The notes beneath the pieces are model-generated. The model saw nothing but the letters and a program-made list of their open reading frames with translations, had not been told where the DNA came from and searched no databases. Of a stretch of DNA of 64,000 nt, positions 11,868-21,699 are shown one piece after another (position 1 is the stretch's first letter; each line of letters opens with the position of its first letter). Origin of the DNA: Gambelia wislizenii (taxonomy: Eukaryota; Chordata; Lepidosauria; Squamata; Crotaphytidae). The DNA lies in assembly GCA_030847615.1 (NCBI GenBank), contig JAUMIR010000003.1, positions 338,711,756-338,775,755 of the forward strand, in the 5' to 3' direction. The translations under genes and the position numbers were made by a program.

Positions 11868-12650
11868 ATATAGAGGGATATTGCTAAATGGCTCAGATCC
11901 AGGTTATTTGAAGGAGCAGATGATCCAAATGAGCCTGTCTGAGCTCAGTAAATTAGAAATAAAAATACAATGATAAGAAACAAAATGTCTAACCACCTGC
12001 TATCTAGGATCTGAAGTCATGGGCCTTGTTCATCATTTTATAAACTTTTTTGTGTGCACAAGAGGTTATGGGAGCAGTGGAGATATGGAGGAAGCTGGGT
12101 GAAGATACAGATACTTCCATTTCTTTCTAATAGTGTCACAATCAGGATGTGTTAAAATGAATGAGACAGCTACTGAGATGCAATTCTTCCTTCCAAATGG
12201 CCATAGGAAAGCACTGTGTAGCTGGAATGAATTCAAGGCCTGCTTTGCTTGTTTCTTACACAGTAGTAGGTTTGACTTGGGCAAAGGATCCAACAAAAAA
12301 GCAGAGGTTTGAAAAGTCACCTTTTGGACTACAACTCCTAGAATCCCACATCCAGTGGCTGTGGGATTCTGGCTTAAGTAAGCTTTCCAAGGTTACTTAA
12401 GGTAAAAAGGTATTATTTGTCCAAATTGCTGTTGGGATACATTGGAATGGATTTAGATGCCACATGATGATCCACAGGGGCCTGAATAAAAAGTCAATTG
12501 ACAAATCTACAAATAATGCTTGAGAATGGTTAAAGGTTTGGTTTAACTGGCACCTCTCCATGTCTGGAAAACCTGCAGTGAAACCTTAGAAACATGAGTA
12601 CACCACTGAATTAAATAGGCCTGAAAGTCCATATCCTATACTCACTTATG
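11868..12650. other. Intergenic with short palindromic repeat
   Basis: No gene is seen. A palindromic repeat with ggactacaactcctagaatc and gtgggattctgg lies at about 12325-12375. The remaining frames are short. Confidence 0.4.
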
Positions 12651-12869
12651 GTTGTTGTATGCCTTCAAGTTGTTTCCAACTTATGGCTACCCTAAGGCAA
12701 ACCTATAATTTATTTTCTTAGCAAGATTTGTCTAGAGGGGGGTTGCCTTTGCTTTCCTCTGTGGCTGAGAGAGTGTGACTTGAGTGTCACCCAGTGGGTT
12801 TCCGTGACTGATTCGAACTCTGGTCTCCAGAGCTGTAGTCCAGTGCTCAAGCCACTACACCAAGCTGAC
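12651..12869 (-). repeat. Sauria-type SINE
   Basis: Minus-strand copy. The BovB-like tail (gccttcaagttgtttccaac) is at the left. The tRNA-like head, with its B-box (gattcgaactctgg) and A-box region (gccactacacca), is at the right. It is nearly full length. Confidence 0.85.
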
Positions 12870-13073
12870 TCACTTACCTGGGTGTAAATCCCATGGAATT
12901 AAATAAATTTAAGATGAAAGAGGTATATGAGGATTGTACTGTTTGGCTACAGTTTTATGTATGCTTACCTAGAAGTAAGAATCTAGGACAGCATTGTTAG
13001 GAGTGCAGTTCCATTTCATTGTTAGGATACTTATTAAGGAAAAAAAAACTAAAATGGAGGCAGAGGAGGAGGA

Positions 13074-13104
13074 AAGAAAGGAAGGAAGGAAGGAAAGAAG
13101 GAAG
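13074..13104. repeat. (gaaggaag)n simple repeat
   Basis: A purine-only run of gaaag/gaagg units of about 30 bp. The 74-residue frame on the minus strand (12997-13221) is its reverse complement, rich in Leu/Phe/Ser, and is not a gene. Confidence 0.8.
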
Positions 13105-13170
13105 GAGCCTCCTATAATCCCATCCCATCTTGGGATAAAAATTCAAATGGTGGTGGTGGTGCAATAATGG

Positions 13171-13403
13171 AGCCAGTGTGGTGTAGTGGTTAGAGTGTTG
13201 GACTATGACTCTGTAGACCACGGTTGGAATCCTCGCTCAGCCATGAAACCCACTGGGTGACCTTGGACAAGTCACACACACTCTCAGCCTCAGAGGAAGG
13301 CAATAGGGAACCCTCTCTGAACAAATCTTGCCAAGAAAACGTCATGATAGGTCCGCCTTAAGGTCGCCATAAATCGGAAGCGACTTGAAGGCAGGCAACC
13401 ACC
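13171..13403 (+). repeat. Sauria-type SINE, near full length
   Basis: Starts agccagtgtggtgtagtggt. The A-box and B-box (ggttggaatcc) are followed by the typical body (gtgaccttggacaagtcaca; tcttgccaagaaaacgtcat). The 3' tail ends at gtcgccataaatcggaagcg plus acttgaaggca. This is the clearest SINE copy in the left half of the window. Confidence 0.9.
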
Positions 13404-13955
13404 AAGTTCTTCCTAGCTTCTCGCTTATCCACTAAGCATCTGCAACTGCTCCCCCTCTCCAGGAAATGCTTAGGCTAGAGCTCTGGCGAAGTCCCCACGC
13501 AGGTCAAGAAGAATAAATCAATTCCCCCGGCAGAACTCCGGGTAGTCCCTGTGGTTCTGGTTCCCTGGCGTGGTGATTTATAGCTTTTCACACCAATCAA
13601 GGGCTTGCGAGCATTTCTGCTGTCTGGATTCTCGAAAGGGAAGGGAGGCTACAGGAAAGGAGCTGCCAAAAAAGAAACTCCTCGCCCTCCTCCCGGCCCC
13701 ACCAGCATCACTGCCTCTCCAGCTCGCCCGCCGAGTTTGCGCTTGGCTTTTGGTTCCCACGTGGGTTGGCCACGCATCGTTGGCCCCATTTGATATCACC
13801 TGGCGAAGTCCACGTTGTCCCAACAACCATAACATGGGAAAACTCCGGAAGCCAAAGAGCAATAAACATTCCAGTTGTTGTTCGCCAAGGCCCGCAATGG
13901 ATACACAATTAGAGAAAGAGAGATGATCCACAAGTTGGTTAAATGGGTACATTTA
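13404..13955. other. Repeat-poor, GC-rich intergenic block
   Basis: This stretch between a SINE and a MITE shows no repeat signature and is GC-richer than its surroundings, especially 13670-13820. Frames of 118 and 124 residues overlap on opposite strands, which is expected of GC-rich DNA with few stop codons. I do not call either a gene. It could be conserved non-coding DNA. Confidence 0.35.
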
Positions 13956-14162
13956 GGCCCAATCCACACTACATAAATAATCCAGTTTGAAACTGAATTA
14001 TTTGCCATGGCTCCTTCCTATGTAATCCTGGGTTTTGTACTTCAGTGATGTACCAGCACTCTTGGACTTTGTACAACTACAAATCCCAGGATTCCATAAA
14101 AAGGAGCCCTGGCAAATAATCCTGTTTCAAACTGGATTATTTTGCATAGTGTGGATTTGGCC
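13956..14162. mobile_element. Palindromic MITE flanked by TA
   Basis: The whole element is a long imperfect palindrome. It begins ggcccaatccacactacata, and its right end runs atagtgtggatttggcc. The centre carries the mirrored core catggctccttcctatgtaa and ccataaaaaggagccctggc. TA flanks both ends, as expected for Tc1/mariner-type elements. Related copies lie near 7885, 30220, 31345, 33590, 34375, 35410, 37795, 45864, 47690, 54310 and 59465. Confidence 0.75.
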
Positions 14163-14561
14163 TAAGATTTAGATTCGTGTAGGCTTTTCATCACAGCTAC
14201 TTACCTGTCTGCAAAATTCCACAGGGAATGTGTCAAGTCTGTGGGACTAACAGAAAAATATATTGCTGAGTATTGTGCTACTACTGTACTTACCTCTAAT
14301 CAGAAATCACCTCCACAGTGCATAAAGTTCACAGGAGTTGAGTTTGCTGGACTTTACTCCAGATAAAGTGCATCAAGGATTTCAGCTGCACCCGTGTGGG
14401 TTAGTCCTTTTGAATCAATTCTTCAGTTAGTCAACATGCAGCTAAATCCCATTTATTCCATGGGTCTACTCTAGTGGGCATTAACAAATAGGATTCAGGT
14501 CCTAGAGTCATAAATTAGCACAAAAACTCAGGGCTAAATACATTTAGCTTAATCCCATGAT
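14163..14561. repeat. Old dispersed repeat (acccattgaattcaatggg type)
   Basis: The stretch near 14430-14510 contains the motif atgggtctactctagt, mirrored elsewhere as actagagtagacccat. It is one of about ten copies of a ~100-bp palindromic repeat. Others lie near 14770-14865, 37150-37280, 42970-43070, 43430-43530, 46630-46685, 48900-48990 and 56090-56135. No coding sequence is seen. Confidence 0.45.
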
Positions 14562-14766
14562 AGAGCCAGCATGGTGTAGTGGTTTGAGTGTTGGACTCTT
14601 ATCTCTGGAGACCAGGGTTCAAATCCCCACTTGTCCGTGGGAATCCACTGGGTGGCTTTGGGCAAATTCCCACTTTCTCAGCCTCAGTGGAAGGCAAAGG
14701 CAAGCCCCCTCTGAACAAATTTTGCCAAGAAAAATGCCACAAATGACTTGAAGGCATACAACAAAA
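14562..14766 (+). repeat. Sauria-type SINE
   Basis: Head gagccagcatggtgtagtgg with B-box (ggttcaaatcc). The body is intact to ttttgccaagaaaaatgcca, then a short deletion removes part of the BovB-like tail, leaving aatgacttgaaggcatacaa. Confidence 0.85.
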
Positions 14767-15540
14767 ATCCTAAGTAGAGTAGACCCATTGAAATTAAATG
14801 AGCTTACATAAGTGTTGGAACTCTTCGATTCAATGGATCTAATCTAGTTAGGATTTAGCCATGGTGACATTAAATTTCATGGATGAAAATTGTTCAAATG
14901 GTTGTTGTTCATTTCATACATTTTCTCAATTCTGGGACTGAAGGCAGTTTGCAAACTATTAAAACCAGTACAGCTTTTAAAAATACAAAAACATCAGCAA
15001 ATGTGTGTGTGCATGTGCACACATGTGTGTTTTATTTTTCTTGAAAAAATAAACAATCTGTAGGGTTAAAACAATTTAAAATTCATAAAAAGACAGAATA
15101 TTTTTTAAAAATCAACAAAACATCACCTTATTAAAAGCCCATCTCAGTTAGTTCCTAAAAGCCTGGAGGAGCAGGAGTTTTCCTTTCTGGCGGAAGAGAG
15201 CAAGGAGGGAGCCATCCTAGCTCCCTGGGAAGGAATTCCAAAATCTGGGAGCAGCCACCAAGAAGGCCCTCTCCCTTGTTCCCATCAGGCCCACCTGGAA
15301 AGCTTGTGGAACAGAGAAAAGGACCCCTCCCAAAGATCTTAGAGATCCAGCAGACTCTTATAGGGAAGGGAGATACTAAATCAGCAATGATGAGGTGGGG
15401 AAACCTACAAATTGGTAAACTGAAGAGCAAACCTCCATAACACCAGGAGGTGTGAGCCAACTGAACAAGCAGTTTTGCACCTTATACATCACTTCTCACA
15501 ACAACCCTGCAAGGGAGATTACTATTATTTTTCCACATAT
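14767..15540 (-). mobile_element. LINE remnant (L2/CR1-like), degraded
   Basis: A palindromic repeat (14770-14865) is followed by A/T-rich LINE tail sequence (14930-15130). Then comes a block at 15160-15400 resembling 5090-5230 and 63440-63660 (a ggaattccaaaatctgggag-type motif). These look like one LINE family in minus orientation. The 101-residue minus frame at 15155-15460 has no reverse-transcriptase motif. Confidence 0.4.
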
Positions 15541-15546
15541 TGCATC

Positions 15547-16105
15547 TGTTGGAATATAGTGGCAATCTAACATGCTGGATTGTTTACTGTTAGAGGGTTA
15601 GGTTGAATGCATCACAGAGGCTTAGATAATTTCCTGTTGTAACCTGAGATTTTTACTGTGTGTCTTCTGGAAGAAGGAGGTTCCTTGAGTTTCCTTTGTC
15701 TGGAAGACATGATGCTGAATCGCCATTAAGAACTCCTTGAGGCAACATGCTTAGAGGGGTCTCCTACATATTTTTATCTTAGAGATGTAGCAATCAATGT
15801 ATATTTTTGTTTTTCCTGCCTAACTTCAAGTTTTCTTCCTGTGTACTTTGGAAATACACATGATGTTTGTGAGTAAAGATGTTTTAATATACTTTTAAAG
15901 ACTTGTGGAAGTATTTACTTTGTTTAAGCTAAACACAGTGTGAAAAGGGAGGCACAATAGGGTTGGATGGCTGTTAGTTGTCTGTGTGTCTGGAATTGCT
16001 ACGCTTTGCTCTGTGTTTTTAAACAGAGACTCTGCTAATTTTGCTTACCAATATGACAGAGGAGAATACAGCCAACCATTTTTGGGGGGGCACCAAGTTT
16101 AAATA
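15547..16105 (+). repeat. LTR-like repeat, copy 1
   Basis: Begins tgttggaatatagtggcaat. It shares ordered blocks with three other stretches: 16305-17505 (inverted), 22502-23058 (inverted) and 26684-27172 (more diverged). Shared blocks include ggaagaaggaggttcc, gtgagtaaagatgttttaat and gccaaccattttttggg. The length of about 550 bp, the TG start and the lack of coding potential fit a solo LTR of a copia-like element, but this is inference. Confidence 0.5.
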
Positions 16106-16304
16106 TTCTCCCTTAGTTCCATTAGCATCTACCAAATTCCCAAGAAAGTGAGAGATGAAAAGAAGACGATGTTTGTCAGAATGAGGAGTTCTTGGTCAAT
16201 TGCCCTCATCCTAATACTGAAATTGGGCTCAGGCCTATTAGTGTTACATGGTACTCAATAGACCTGAACTATTGAATATAGTACTGTACTGGGAGAAACT
16301 TTAA

Positions 16305-17505
16305 ATTTGGTGCCAAAGAATGGTTGGCTTTATTCCCCTCAGTAAGCAAAATCAGCAGAGTCTCTGTTTAAAAACACACAGCAAAGTGTAGCGATTGCAG
16401 GCATGGACAATTATCAGCTATCCAACCCTACTGTTCCCCCCTCTTCACACTGGGTCTCTCTCTCTCTCTCTCTCTCTCTCTGGCTTTTCTTCGCAAATGA
16501 AGAAGTCCGGTTGCAGAAAGCACAGCAGAAGGTTTCCTCGGGTGATGTTTCCGGGTTGTGATTCTTTCTGCGTTGTCGTTTTTCTTCAAGACTTGTTCAG
16601 CGTGAGTTCTCAAATAAGGCTGCAGCATTGTGGATAGTGTGTCTCCATGCCTCCCGATGAGAGGCCAGGGCGGACCATTGTTGGTGATCAATTTGGCCAA
16701 GCCTGAGATGTTGTTTCAGGGAGTCCTTGTATCGCTTTTTGGAGCACCCCTCTTATGCTGACCCATGGCGAGTTCACCGTAGAGTACTATTTTGCGGAGG
16801 CGATGGTCCTCCATCCTAGACACATGCCCTGCCCAGCACAGCTGTGTTCTCAATATCATGGCCTCAGTGCTGGTGATCCCTTCTTGCTCAAGGACAGCAA
16901 CATTCATCACATAGTCAGTCCAGTGTATATTTAGGATTGTGCGTAAACAGCGCTGGTGGAAGCGTTCGAGGAGTCGTAAGTGGTGGCGATAGGTGACCCA
17001 TGTTTCAGATCCATAAAGGAGAATAGACAGTACAATGGCTCTATACAGACTGATTTTTGTGTTTCACCTCAGGTGTTTATTACTCCAGACTCTTTTGTAA
17101 AGTCTTCCAAATGCGCTATGTGCCTTTGTTAATCTGTGATCAATCTCCTTGTCAACCATCCCCACAAAATTAAATACCTCCACAAATCCTTAAAGGTATA
17201 TTAAAACAGCTTTACTCACAACCTTCATGTGCATTTCCAAAGTATACAGGTAGAAAACTTGATAGGCAGGAATAACAAAAATATATCTTGATAGCTACAT
17301 CTCTAAAACAAAATATATAGGAGACGCCTTTTGAGGCATGCTACCTCCAGAGTGTCTTCCAGACAAAAGAGACTTGAAGGACTTCCTTCTTCTGAAAGAC
17401 TCTCAGGTTACAACAGGAAACTCTCATCCTTTCTGTTTACATTCAACCTAGCTCAATTGAATAGTAAACAAACCCAGCATATTAGATTGCCACTATATCC
17501 CAACA
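16305..17505 (-). repeat. LTR-like repeat, copy 2, split by a LINE
   Basis: Inverted relative to copy 1, with the same order of blocks read on the minus strand, ending at cactatatcccaaca (17491-17505). It is interrupted by the LINE fragment at 16457-17156, so the LTR-like repeat is older than that insertion. With copy 1 it forms an inverted pair separated by about 200 bp. Confidence 0.5.
16457..17156 (-). mobile_element. LINE fragment (C-terminal RT ORF), minus strand
   Basis: A 5'-truncated minus-strand copy of the 18893-19930 family. Pieces of the ORF are seen at 16716-16910 (ITSTEAMILRTQLCWAGHV, then DHRLRKIVLYGEL) and 16428-16700, in different frames, so frameshifts have broken it. The 3' end is at the left, where the hairpin abuts a (tc)n tract at 16459-16480 that reads as a (ga)n tail on the minus strand. 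Confidence 0.8.
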
Positions 17506-18392
17506 TAAACAGGGCTGTAACGCTAAGCCCACTGACTTGAAAGTAAAGCCCACTGAACTCAATTGGACCTGTGGAAGATTGGACTGCATGTAGGATTTAA
17601 CTTCTTGTTCCTTATAGTGTATTCAGTTTGGTTACTCAGATGTGCACCCTTCTGAGCTCAACAAACTTGAACTGCAAACTGCTACAGACTTACTGGGGTT
17701 TACTTCAGAGAAGACATGCATAAAATTGGGCTGTTATTGTACAGAATCTGTGTTTAAGGTTACAGTTTTAGAAACCCAAATATCCCATCTTAATGCAGAC
17801 CGCAGCCCTATAGCCAATTATAAATGGATCCAGGATTGCAGGGTACCTGCCTCAGTGTGGAAGGTCTGAAACAGCTCAGGTGACACTTTATCAGGTAATG
17901 CCGAAAGTAGGAAGGCTTGGAACTGCACAGAACTGTTATCCAGAAAAAACTGAATGAAGAGCGCATTTTCCCAACATGCGCAACTCCAAAGCTTGCTTCT
18001 TTGCAAGATATCCTCCCAACCTTCGTGTATCCTATGTGAAACTTCTTGTTTCCGTATCAAAAAAGGAACCTTGTTACACGTTGTAGGGAGAAAAATGGGT
18101 GACATCCACCACAGTCACACTTGTTCCTCCAGTCTAAAAAAACCAGGGGGTGCATTTCTAGCAATGTAATTCTACATATGTGTGATGAACCCTGTCAGAC
18201 TTCAATCACTTGGACAACCAGCATCAGTTCAAATTCTTTGTTGCAAAGCATTCAAAGTGAATGGTAGCACTTCATTGACAGATCTAACAAGTTCCCACCA
18301 GAACTCCAGCTATAGTACCATGTTAAGGTTTTGATTTCGCAAACCAACAAGAGTCCCTACAGCCAGAAAACCCAAGACATATGACCAAAAAA
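17506..18392. other. Intergenic, old dispersed repeat
   Basis: No gene is seen. The first part (17520-17830) contains diverged phrases such as aagcccactgaactcaattg, typical of an old interspersed repeat in this genome. The frames at 17818-18105 (-) and 17954-18169 (+) overlap and have no domains. Confidence 0.4.
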
Positions 18393-18892
18393 CAAAACTA
18401 AAGGGTTGTGTCAAACATTTGCCAGGATAAATTAATCCCACTACCAATTATAAAAAGGCAACAATATAAAGAAATAAAAGGATAACTAAAACCTGGAGCA
18501 GAGAATCCAATTAAATTAAATTTCTGAAAGGGTAAGAATACCCCACTGGAAAGTATGCAAATGCTGCAAATAAGTATCTAATGATAATACCAAAGATCAA
18601 GGCCAAAAAAACCTGACCCCTGAAGTTGATAAGTCAGTAAAATTACTAAAAGGGTAACAATACCCCACTGAAAAATGTGCAAATGCTAAAAATAAAATAT
18701 TATAATAATAATGAATAATAAAAACCCAAGGCCAGACTTGTTTCGACAAGTCTTCCTCAGTGGCCTACAAGCATTCAAAATGTATATATGTATAACAACT
18801 CCTCAGCTCACACAATGTGATTCTACTCAATTCAAAAGCAACAATGTACTTCTCCTGCTCACAGAGTCTCTTATATAACCAGCTACCGTCTG
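18393..18892 (-). mobile_element. Penelope-like element 1, inverted left pseudo-LTR arm
   Basis: This arm is the reverse complement of 20820-21320 over roughly 470-500 bp, with scattered differences. Matching landmarks include cagtggggtattgttaccct, gctgaggagttgttatacat and agctggttatataagagact. Inverted pseudo-LTRs are a known arrangement of Penelope-like elements. The arm carries a hammerhead-like motif (18730-18765) and an internal duplication of about 120 bp (18525-18610 and 18645-18735). Confidence 0.75.
18730..18765 (-). ncRNA. Hammerhead ribozyme-like motif (left arm)
   Basis: On the minus strand the order is stem I (ggcca), core ctgagga, an extra a, stem II (gac, tt loop, gtc), gaaa, a two-base-pair stem III (ac/gt) and the cleavage-type triplet gtc. 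Stem I then closes with tggcc. All invariant core positions of the CUGANGA...GAAA...UH pattern are present. Penelope-like elements are known to carry such type I hammerheads with very short stem III. Activity is inferred and not shown. Confidence 0.55.
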
Positions 18893-19930
18893 AGGGCTCA
18901 CACTAAGACTCTAAACTATCTAGTCCGTGAGCTGCTCTTCGCCGATGATGCTGCCCTTGTTGCCCACACAGAAGCAGCTCTGCAGCGCCTAACGTCCTGC
19001 TTTGCAACAGCTGCAGAGCTGTTTGGGCTAGAAGTCAACCTGAAGAAAACAGAAGTTCTTTACCAGCCTGCACCACAGGACGAACACCACCATCCCCACA
19101 TTGCCGTCGGCAAATCAGTGCTCAAGTCCGTTCAGCAGTTCACCTACCTGGGAAGCATCATCTCCTCAGATGCCAAGATTGACAAAGAGATCGATCACAG
19201 ATTAGCAAAGGCATATAGTGCATTTGGAAGACTCCACAAAAGAGTCTGGAGCAATAAACACCTGAGGCAAAGCACAAAAATCAGTGTGTATAGAGCCATC
19301 GTACTGTCTACCCTCCTTTATGGATCTGAAACATGGGTTACCTATCGCCACCACCTACGACTCCTCGAGCGCTTTCATCAGCGCTGTCTACGCACAATCC
19401 TAAATATACACTGGACTGACTATGTGACGAATGTTGCTGTCCTTGAACAAGCAGGGATCACCAGCATTGAGGCCATGATATTGAGAACACAGCTGCGCTG
19501 GGCAGGGCACGTTTCTAGGATGGAGGACCATCGCCTCCCAAAAATACTACTCTACGGTGAACTCGCCACGGGTCAGCGTGGGAGGGGCGCTCCAAAAAAG
19601 CGATACAAGGACTCCCTGAAACAGCATCTCAGGCTTGGCCAGATTGATCACCAACGGTGGTCCGCCCTGGCCTCACATCGGGAGGCATGGAGACGCACTA
19701 TCCACAATGCTGCAGCCTTATTTGAGAACTCACGACGAACAAGTCTTGAAGAGAAACGACAACGCAGAAAGAATCACAACCGAAAAACATCACCCAAGGA
19801 GACCTTCTGCTGCACTTTTTGCAACCGGACTTGTTTATCTCGGATTGGCCTTTTTAGTCATCAGCGCGCTTGCGGAAGGCGCGGGATGAGTCCTTCCTGA
19901 ATCTTCGTTTGCGAAGAAAAGCCAGAGACT
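18893..19930 (+). mobile_element. LINE (non-LTR retrotransposon), 5'-truncated, inside the Penelope-like element
   Basis: The insertion starts just before a reverse-transcriptase F-A-D-D catalytic motif (about 18936-18953, LLFADDAALVAH). It runs through the RT C-terminal region, a stop at 19898-19900, a hairpin (cttcg/cgaag) and agccagagac. It lies exactly between the inverted Penelope arm and the Penelope ORF, so it inserted after the Penelope-like element. Three more 5'-truncated copies and one 30-bp stub occur (11006, 16457, 24684, 40414). The LINE clade was not determined. Confidence 0.85.
18903..19900 (+). pseudogene. LINE endonuclease/reverse transcriptase, C-terminal fragment
   Basis: The frame is open from the truncation to the stop, and the ATG-initiated part is 19118-19900. 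It begins in the RT palm (FADDAALV), followed by FGLEVNLKKTEV and FTYLGSIISSD. Next come KAYSAFGRLHKRVWSN, LLYGSETWVTY, LRWAGHVSRMEDHRLPK and KKRYKDSLKQHLR. The C-terminus is basic and ends in a Cys/His cluster (CTFCNRTCLSRIGLFSHQRAC) that may be a zinc-binding nucleic-acid contact. This order is standard for non-LTR retrotransposon polymerases. The N-terminal endonuclease and most of the RT are absent, so the protein cannot work alone. It is the best-preserved copy here, with no internal stop. Confidence 0.85.
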
Positions 19931-19965
19931 GTTATATATAACAGCAACTATATAAGCAACCGCCG

Positions 19966-20472
19966 ATGTTTGCCTATAAACATACTCAAAACATCAAGAA
20001 TATACTAGTACGGGCAGATTTTGATTTTCTGGTTGTACAAAATAGTTTGATTGCCAGGGGACATTACATCTGTGGACATTGTTCGGTATGCAGACACAGC
20101 AGTAATTTGAAATGTTTTGTGAATACTGCTGATGGTAGAAGTTATGAAATATACAAACTTTTTACGTGTCCTAGTAAAAATGTCATATACATAATTGAAT
20201 GCCCTTGCAAATTAATTTATGTGGGGATGACCAGTAGAGCGATAAGAACTCGGATCACAGAACACAGAAGTTGTATCAAAAACTATAAAATAGAAGCTCC
20301 ATTGGTAAAACATTTTCTTGAGAAACATCATACTTATGATTCATTCAAATTCTGGTGCATAGATGGGATATCCAATACTAAAAACACAAAACAATTACAG
20401 ATATTGGAACTCAAATGGATTCATCGTTTGAAAACTGAATCCCCGGTGGGTTTAAATGAAAATGTGAATTAG
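19966..20472 (+). pseudogene. Penelope-like element GIY-YIG endonuclease domain (partial ORF)
   Basis: Residues 1-168 of the visible frame carry a CxxCxxC-type cluster (CGHCSVC, about residues 38-44). After CPSKN comes the GIY-YIG core as IYIIECPCKLIYVGMTSR (about residues 75-92) with the following conserved RTRITEHRS, then KHFLEKHH and WIHRLKTESPVGLNE. This is the C-terminal nicking endonuclease that Penelope-like retroelements use for target-primed integration. The upstream RT half is absent, so this is a relic, but the domain has no internal stop. The frame is also open upstream of the first ATG back to the LINE junction. Confidence 0.8.
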
Positions 20473-20849
20473 TTAGTTTGAGTCTTTTGCTGTCCTTCCA
20501 CACCTGAAATTTTCCCTTGTTTCTTTCCTTGAGTCTTGGCAGGATGGTTGCCACTACCAGTTTGACTGGTTATAGAAAAGGTTCTGTGAACAGGAGAAGA
20601 ACTTCATTTAAATTCTGGTGCATTGATGGGATATCTAATACTACGTACATAAAACTATTACTAATATTGGTATTTAAATGGACACATGGCTGGTAAATAC
20701 CCCTGGTAGGTTAAGGCGTGGGTGTAAGTGGTTGGTTGAGTTTTTCATTGTCCTTCCACACCCTAAGTTTTCCCTAGGATCTTTTCTTGAGTCTTGGCAG
20801 GATTGTTCCCATTACCAGAGTAGCTGGTTATATAAGAGACTCTGTGAGC
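20345..20849 (+). repeat. Tandem duplication within the Penelope-like element 3' part
   Basis: Two copies of about 250-260 bp are head to tail. The first starts aaattctggtgcatagatgg (20346) and the second aaattctggtgcattgatgg (20609). Both run through a ttgagtcttggcagga block to aggagaag. The second copy has lost the reading frame, so the functional stop is in the first. Confidence 0.75.
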
Positions 20850-20940
20850 AGGAGAAGTACATTGTTGCCTTTGAATTGAGTAGAGTCACATTGTGTGAGC
20901 TGAGGAGTTGTTATACATATATACATTTTGAATGCTTGTA

Positions 20941-20978
20941 GGCCACTGAGGAAGACTGTTGTCGAAACACGTCTGGCC
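20941..20978 (+). ncRNA. Hammerhead ribozyme-like motif (right arm)
   Basis: The order is stem I ggcca, core ctgagga, extra a, stem II gac/gtc with a four-base loop (tgtt), gaaa, stem III ac/gt with loop ac, cleavage-type gtc, and stem I closing tggcc. The stem II loop differs from the left-arm copy (tgtt against tt) while all helices and core bases are kept. That is the pattern expected of a structured RNA. Confidence 0.55.
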
Positions 20979-21370
20979 TTGGGTTTTTATTATACACTAT
21001 TATTGTAATATTTTATTTTTAGCATTTGGACATTTTTCAGTGGGGTATTGTTACCCTTTTAGTGATTTTACTGACTCATCAACTTCAGGGGTCAGGTTTT
21101 TTTGGCCTTGATCTTTGGTATTATCATTAGATACTTATTTGCAGCATTTGCATATTTTCCAGTGGGGTATTCTTACCCTTTCAGAAATTTAATTTTATTG
21201 GATTCTCTGCTCCAGGTTTTAGTTATCCTTTTATTTCTTTATATTGTTGCTTTTTTTATAATTGGTAGTGGGATTAATTTATCCTGGTAATTTTTTGGCA
21301 GAACCCTTTAGTTTGGTTTTAAGGTTTTGATTTCCCCATCATGCTATTTTCACCCCTTCAACCTGCACTA

Positions 21371-21677
21371 CAGTTGGCCCTCCATGTTTGCTAGGGTTAG
21401 GGGCACAGGATACCCACAAAAGTGGAAAACCCGCAAATATCTCTAGGACCTCCCTCCAAACCATATTTAACACACAAAAAGTACAATCTGCAGATTCAAT
21501 CTGGCTTGCCTTATGCCATTTTTAATAAGGACTTCCAAGCCTTACTGTGCATTTGCAGTCTCTCGAGGCTTGCAGACCCTATTAAAAATGACATGGGGCA
21601 GCAGTAGAAGTCTCAGCAAATACCCACAAATAATCAAATCTGCAAAAGTTAAACTTGCAAATATGGAGGGCCGTCTG
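21371..21677. mobile_element. Tigger-like MITE flanked by TA
   Basis: The left end cagttggccctccatgtttg is mirrored by aatatggagggccgtctg on the right. TA dinucleotides flank both ends (21369-21370 and 21678-21679), fitting a pogo/Tigger-type mariner MITE. A second copy is at 58800-59028, and an end fragment lies inside the hAT element at about 9000-9028. Confidence 0.75.
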
Positions 21678-21699
21678 TAATTGGGTTTTGGCTGCAGAA

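Larger units (their letters stand above)
19931..21320 (+). mobile_element. Penelope-like element 1, body and right pseudo-LTR
   Basis: This part holds the GIY-YIG coding end (to 20472), a 3' untranslated part that is tandemly duplicated (about 20345-20606 and 20607-20849), and the right arm 20820-21320. The reverse-transcriptase part of the ORF is missing. With the inverted left arm the element spans about 18393-21320, interrupted by the LINE. Confidence 0.75.
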
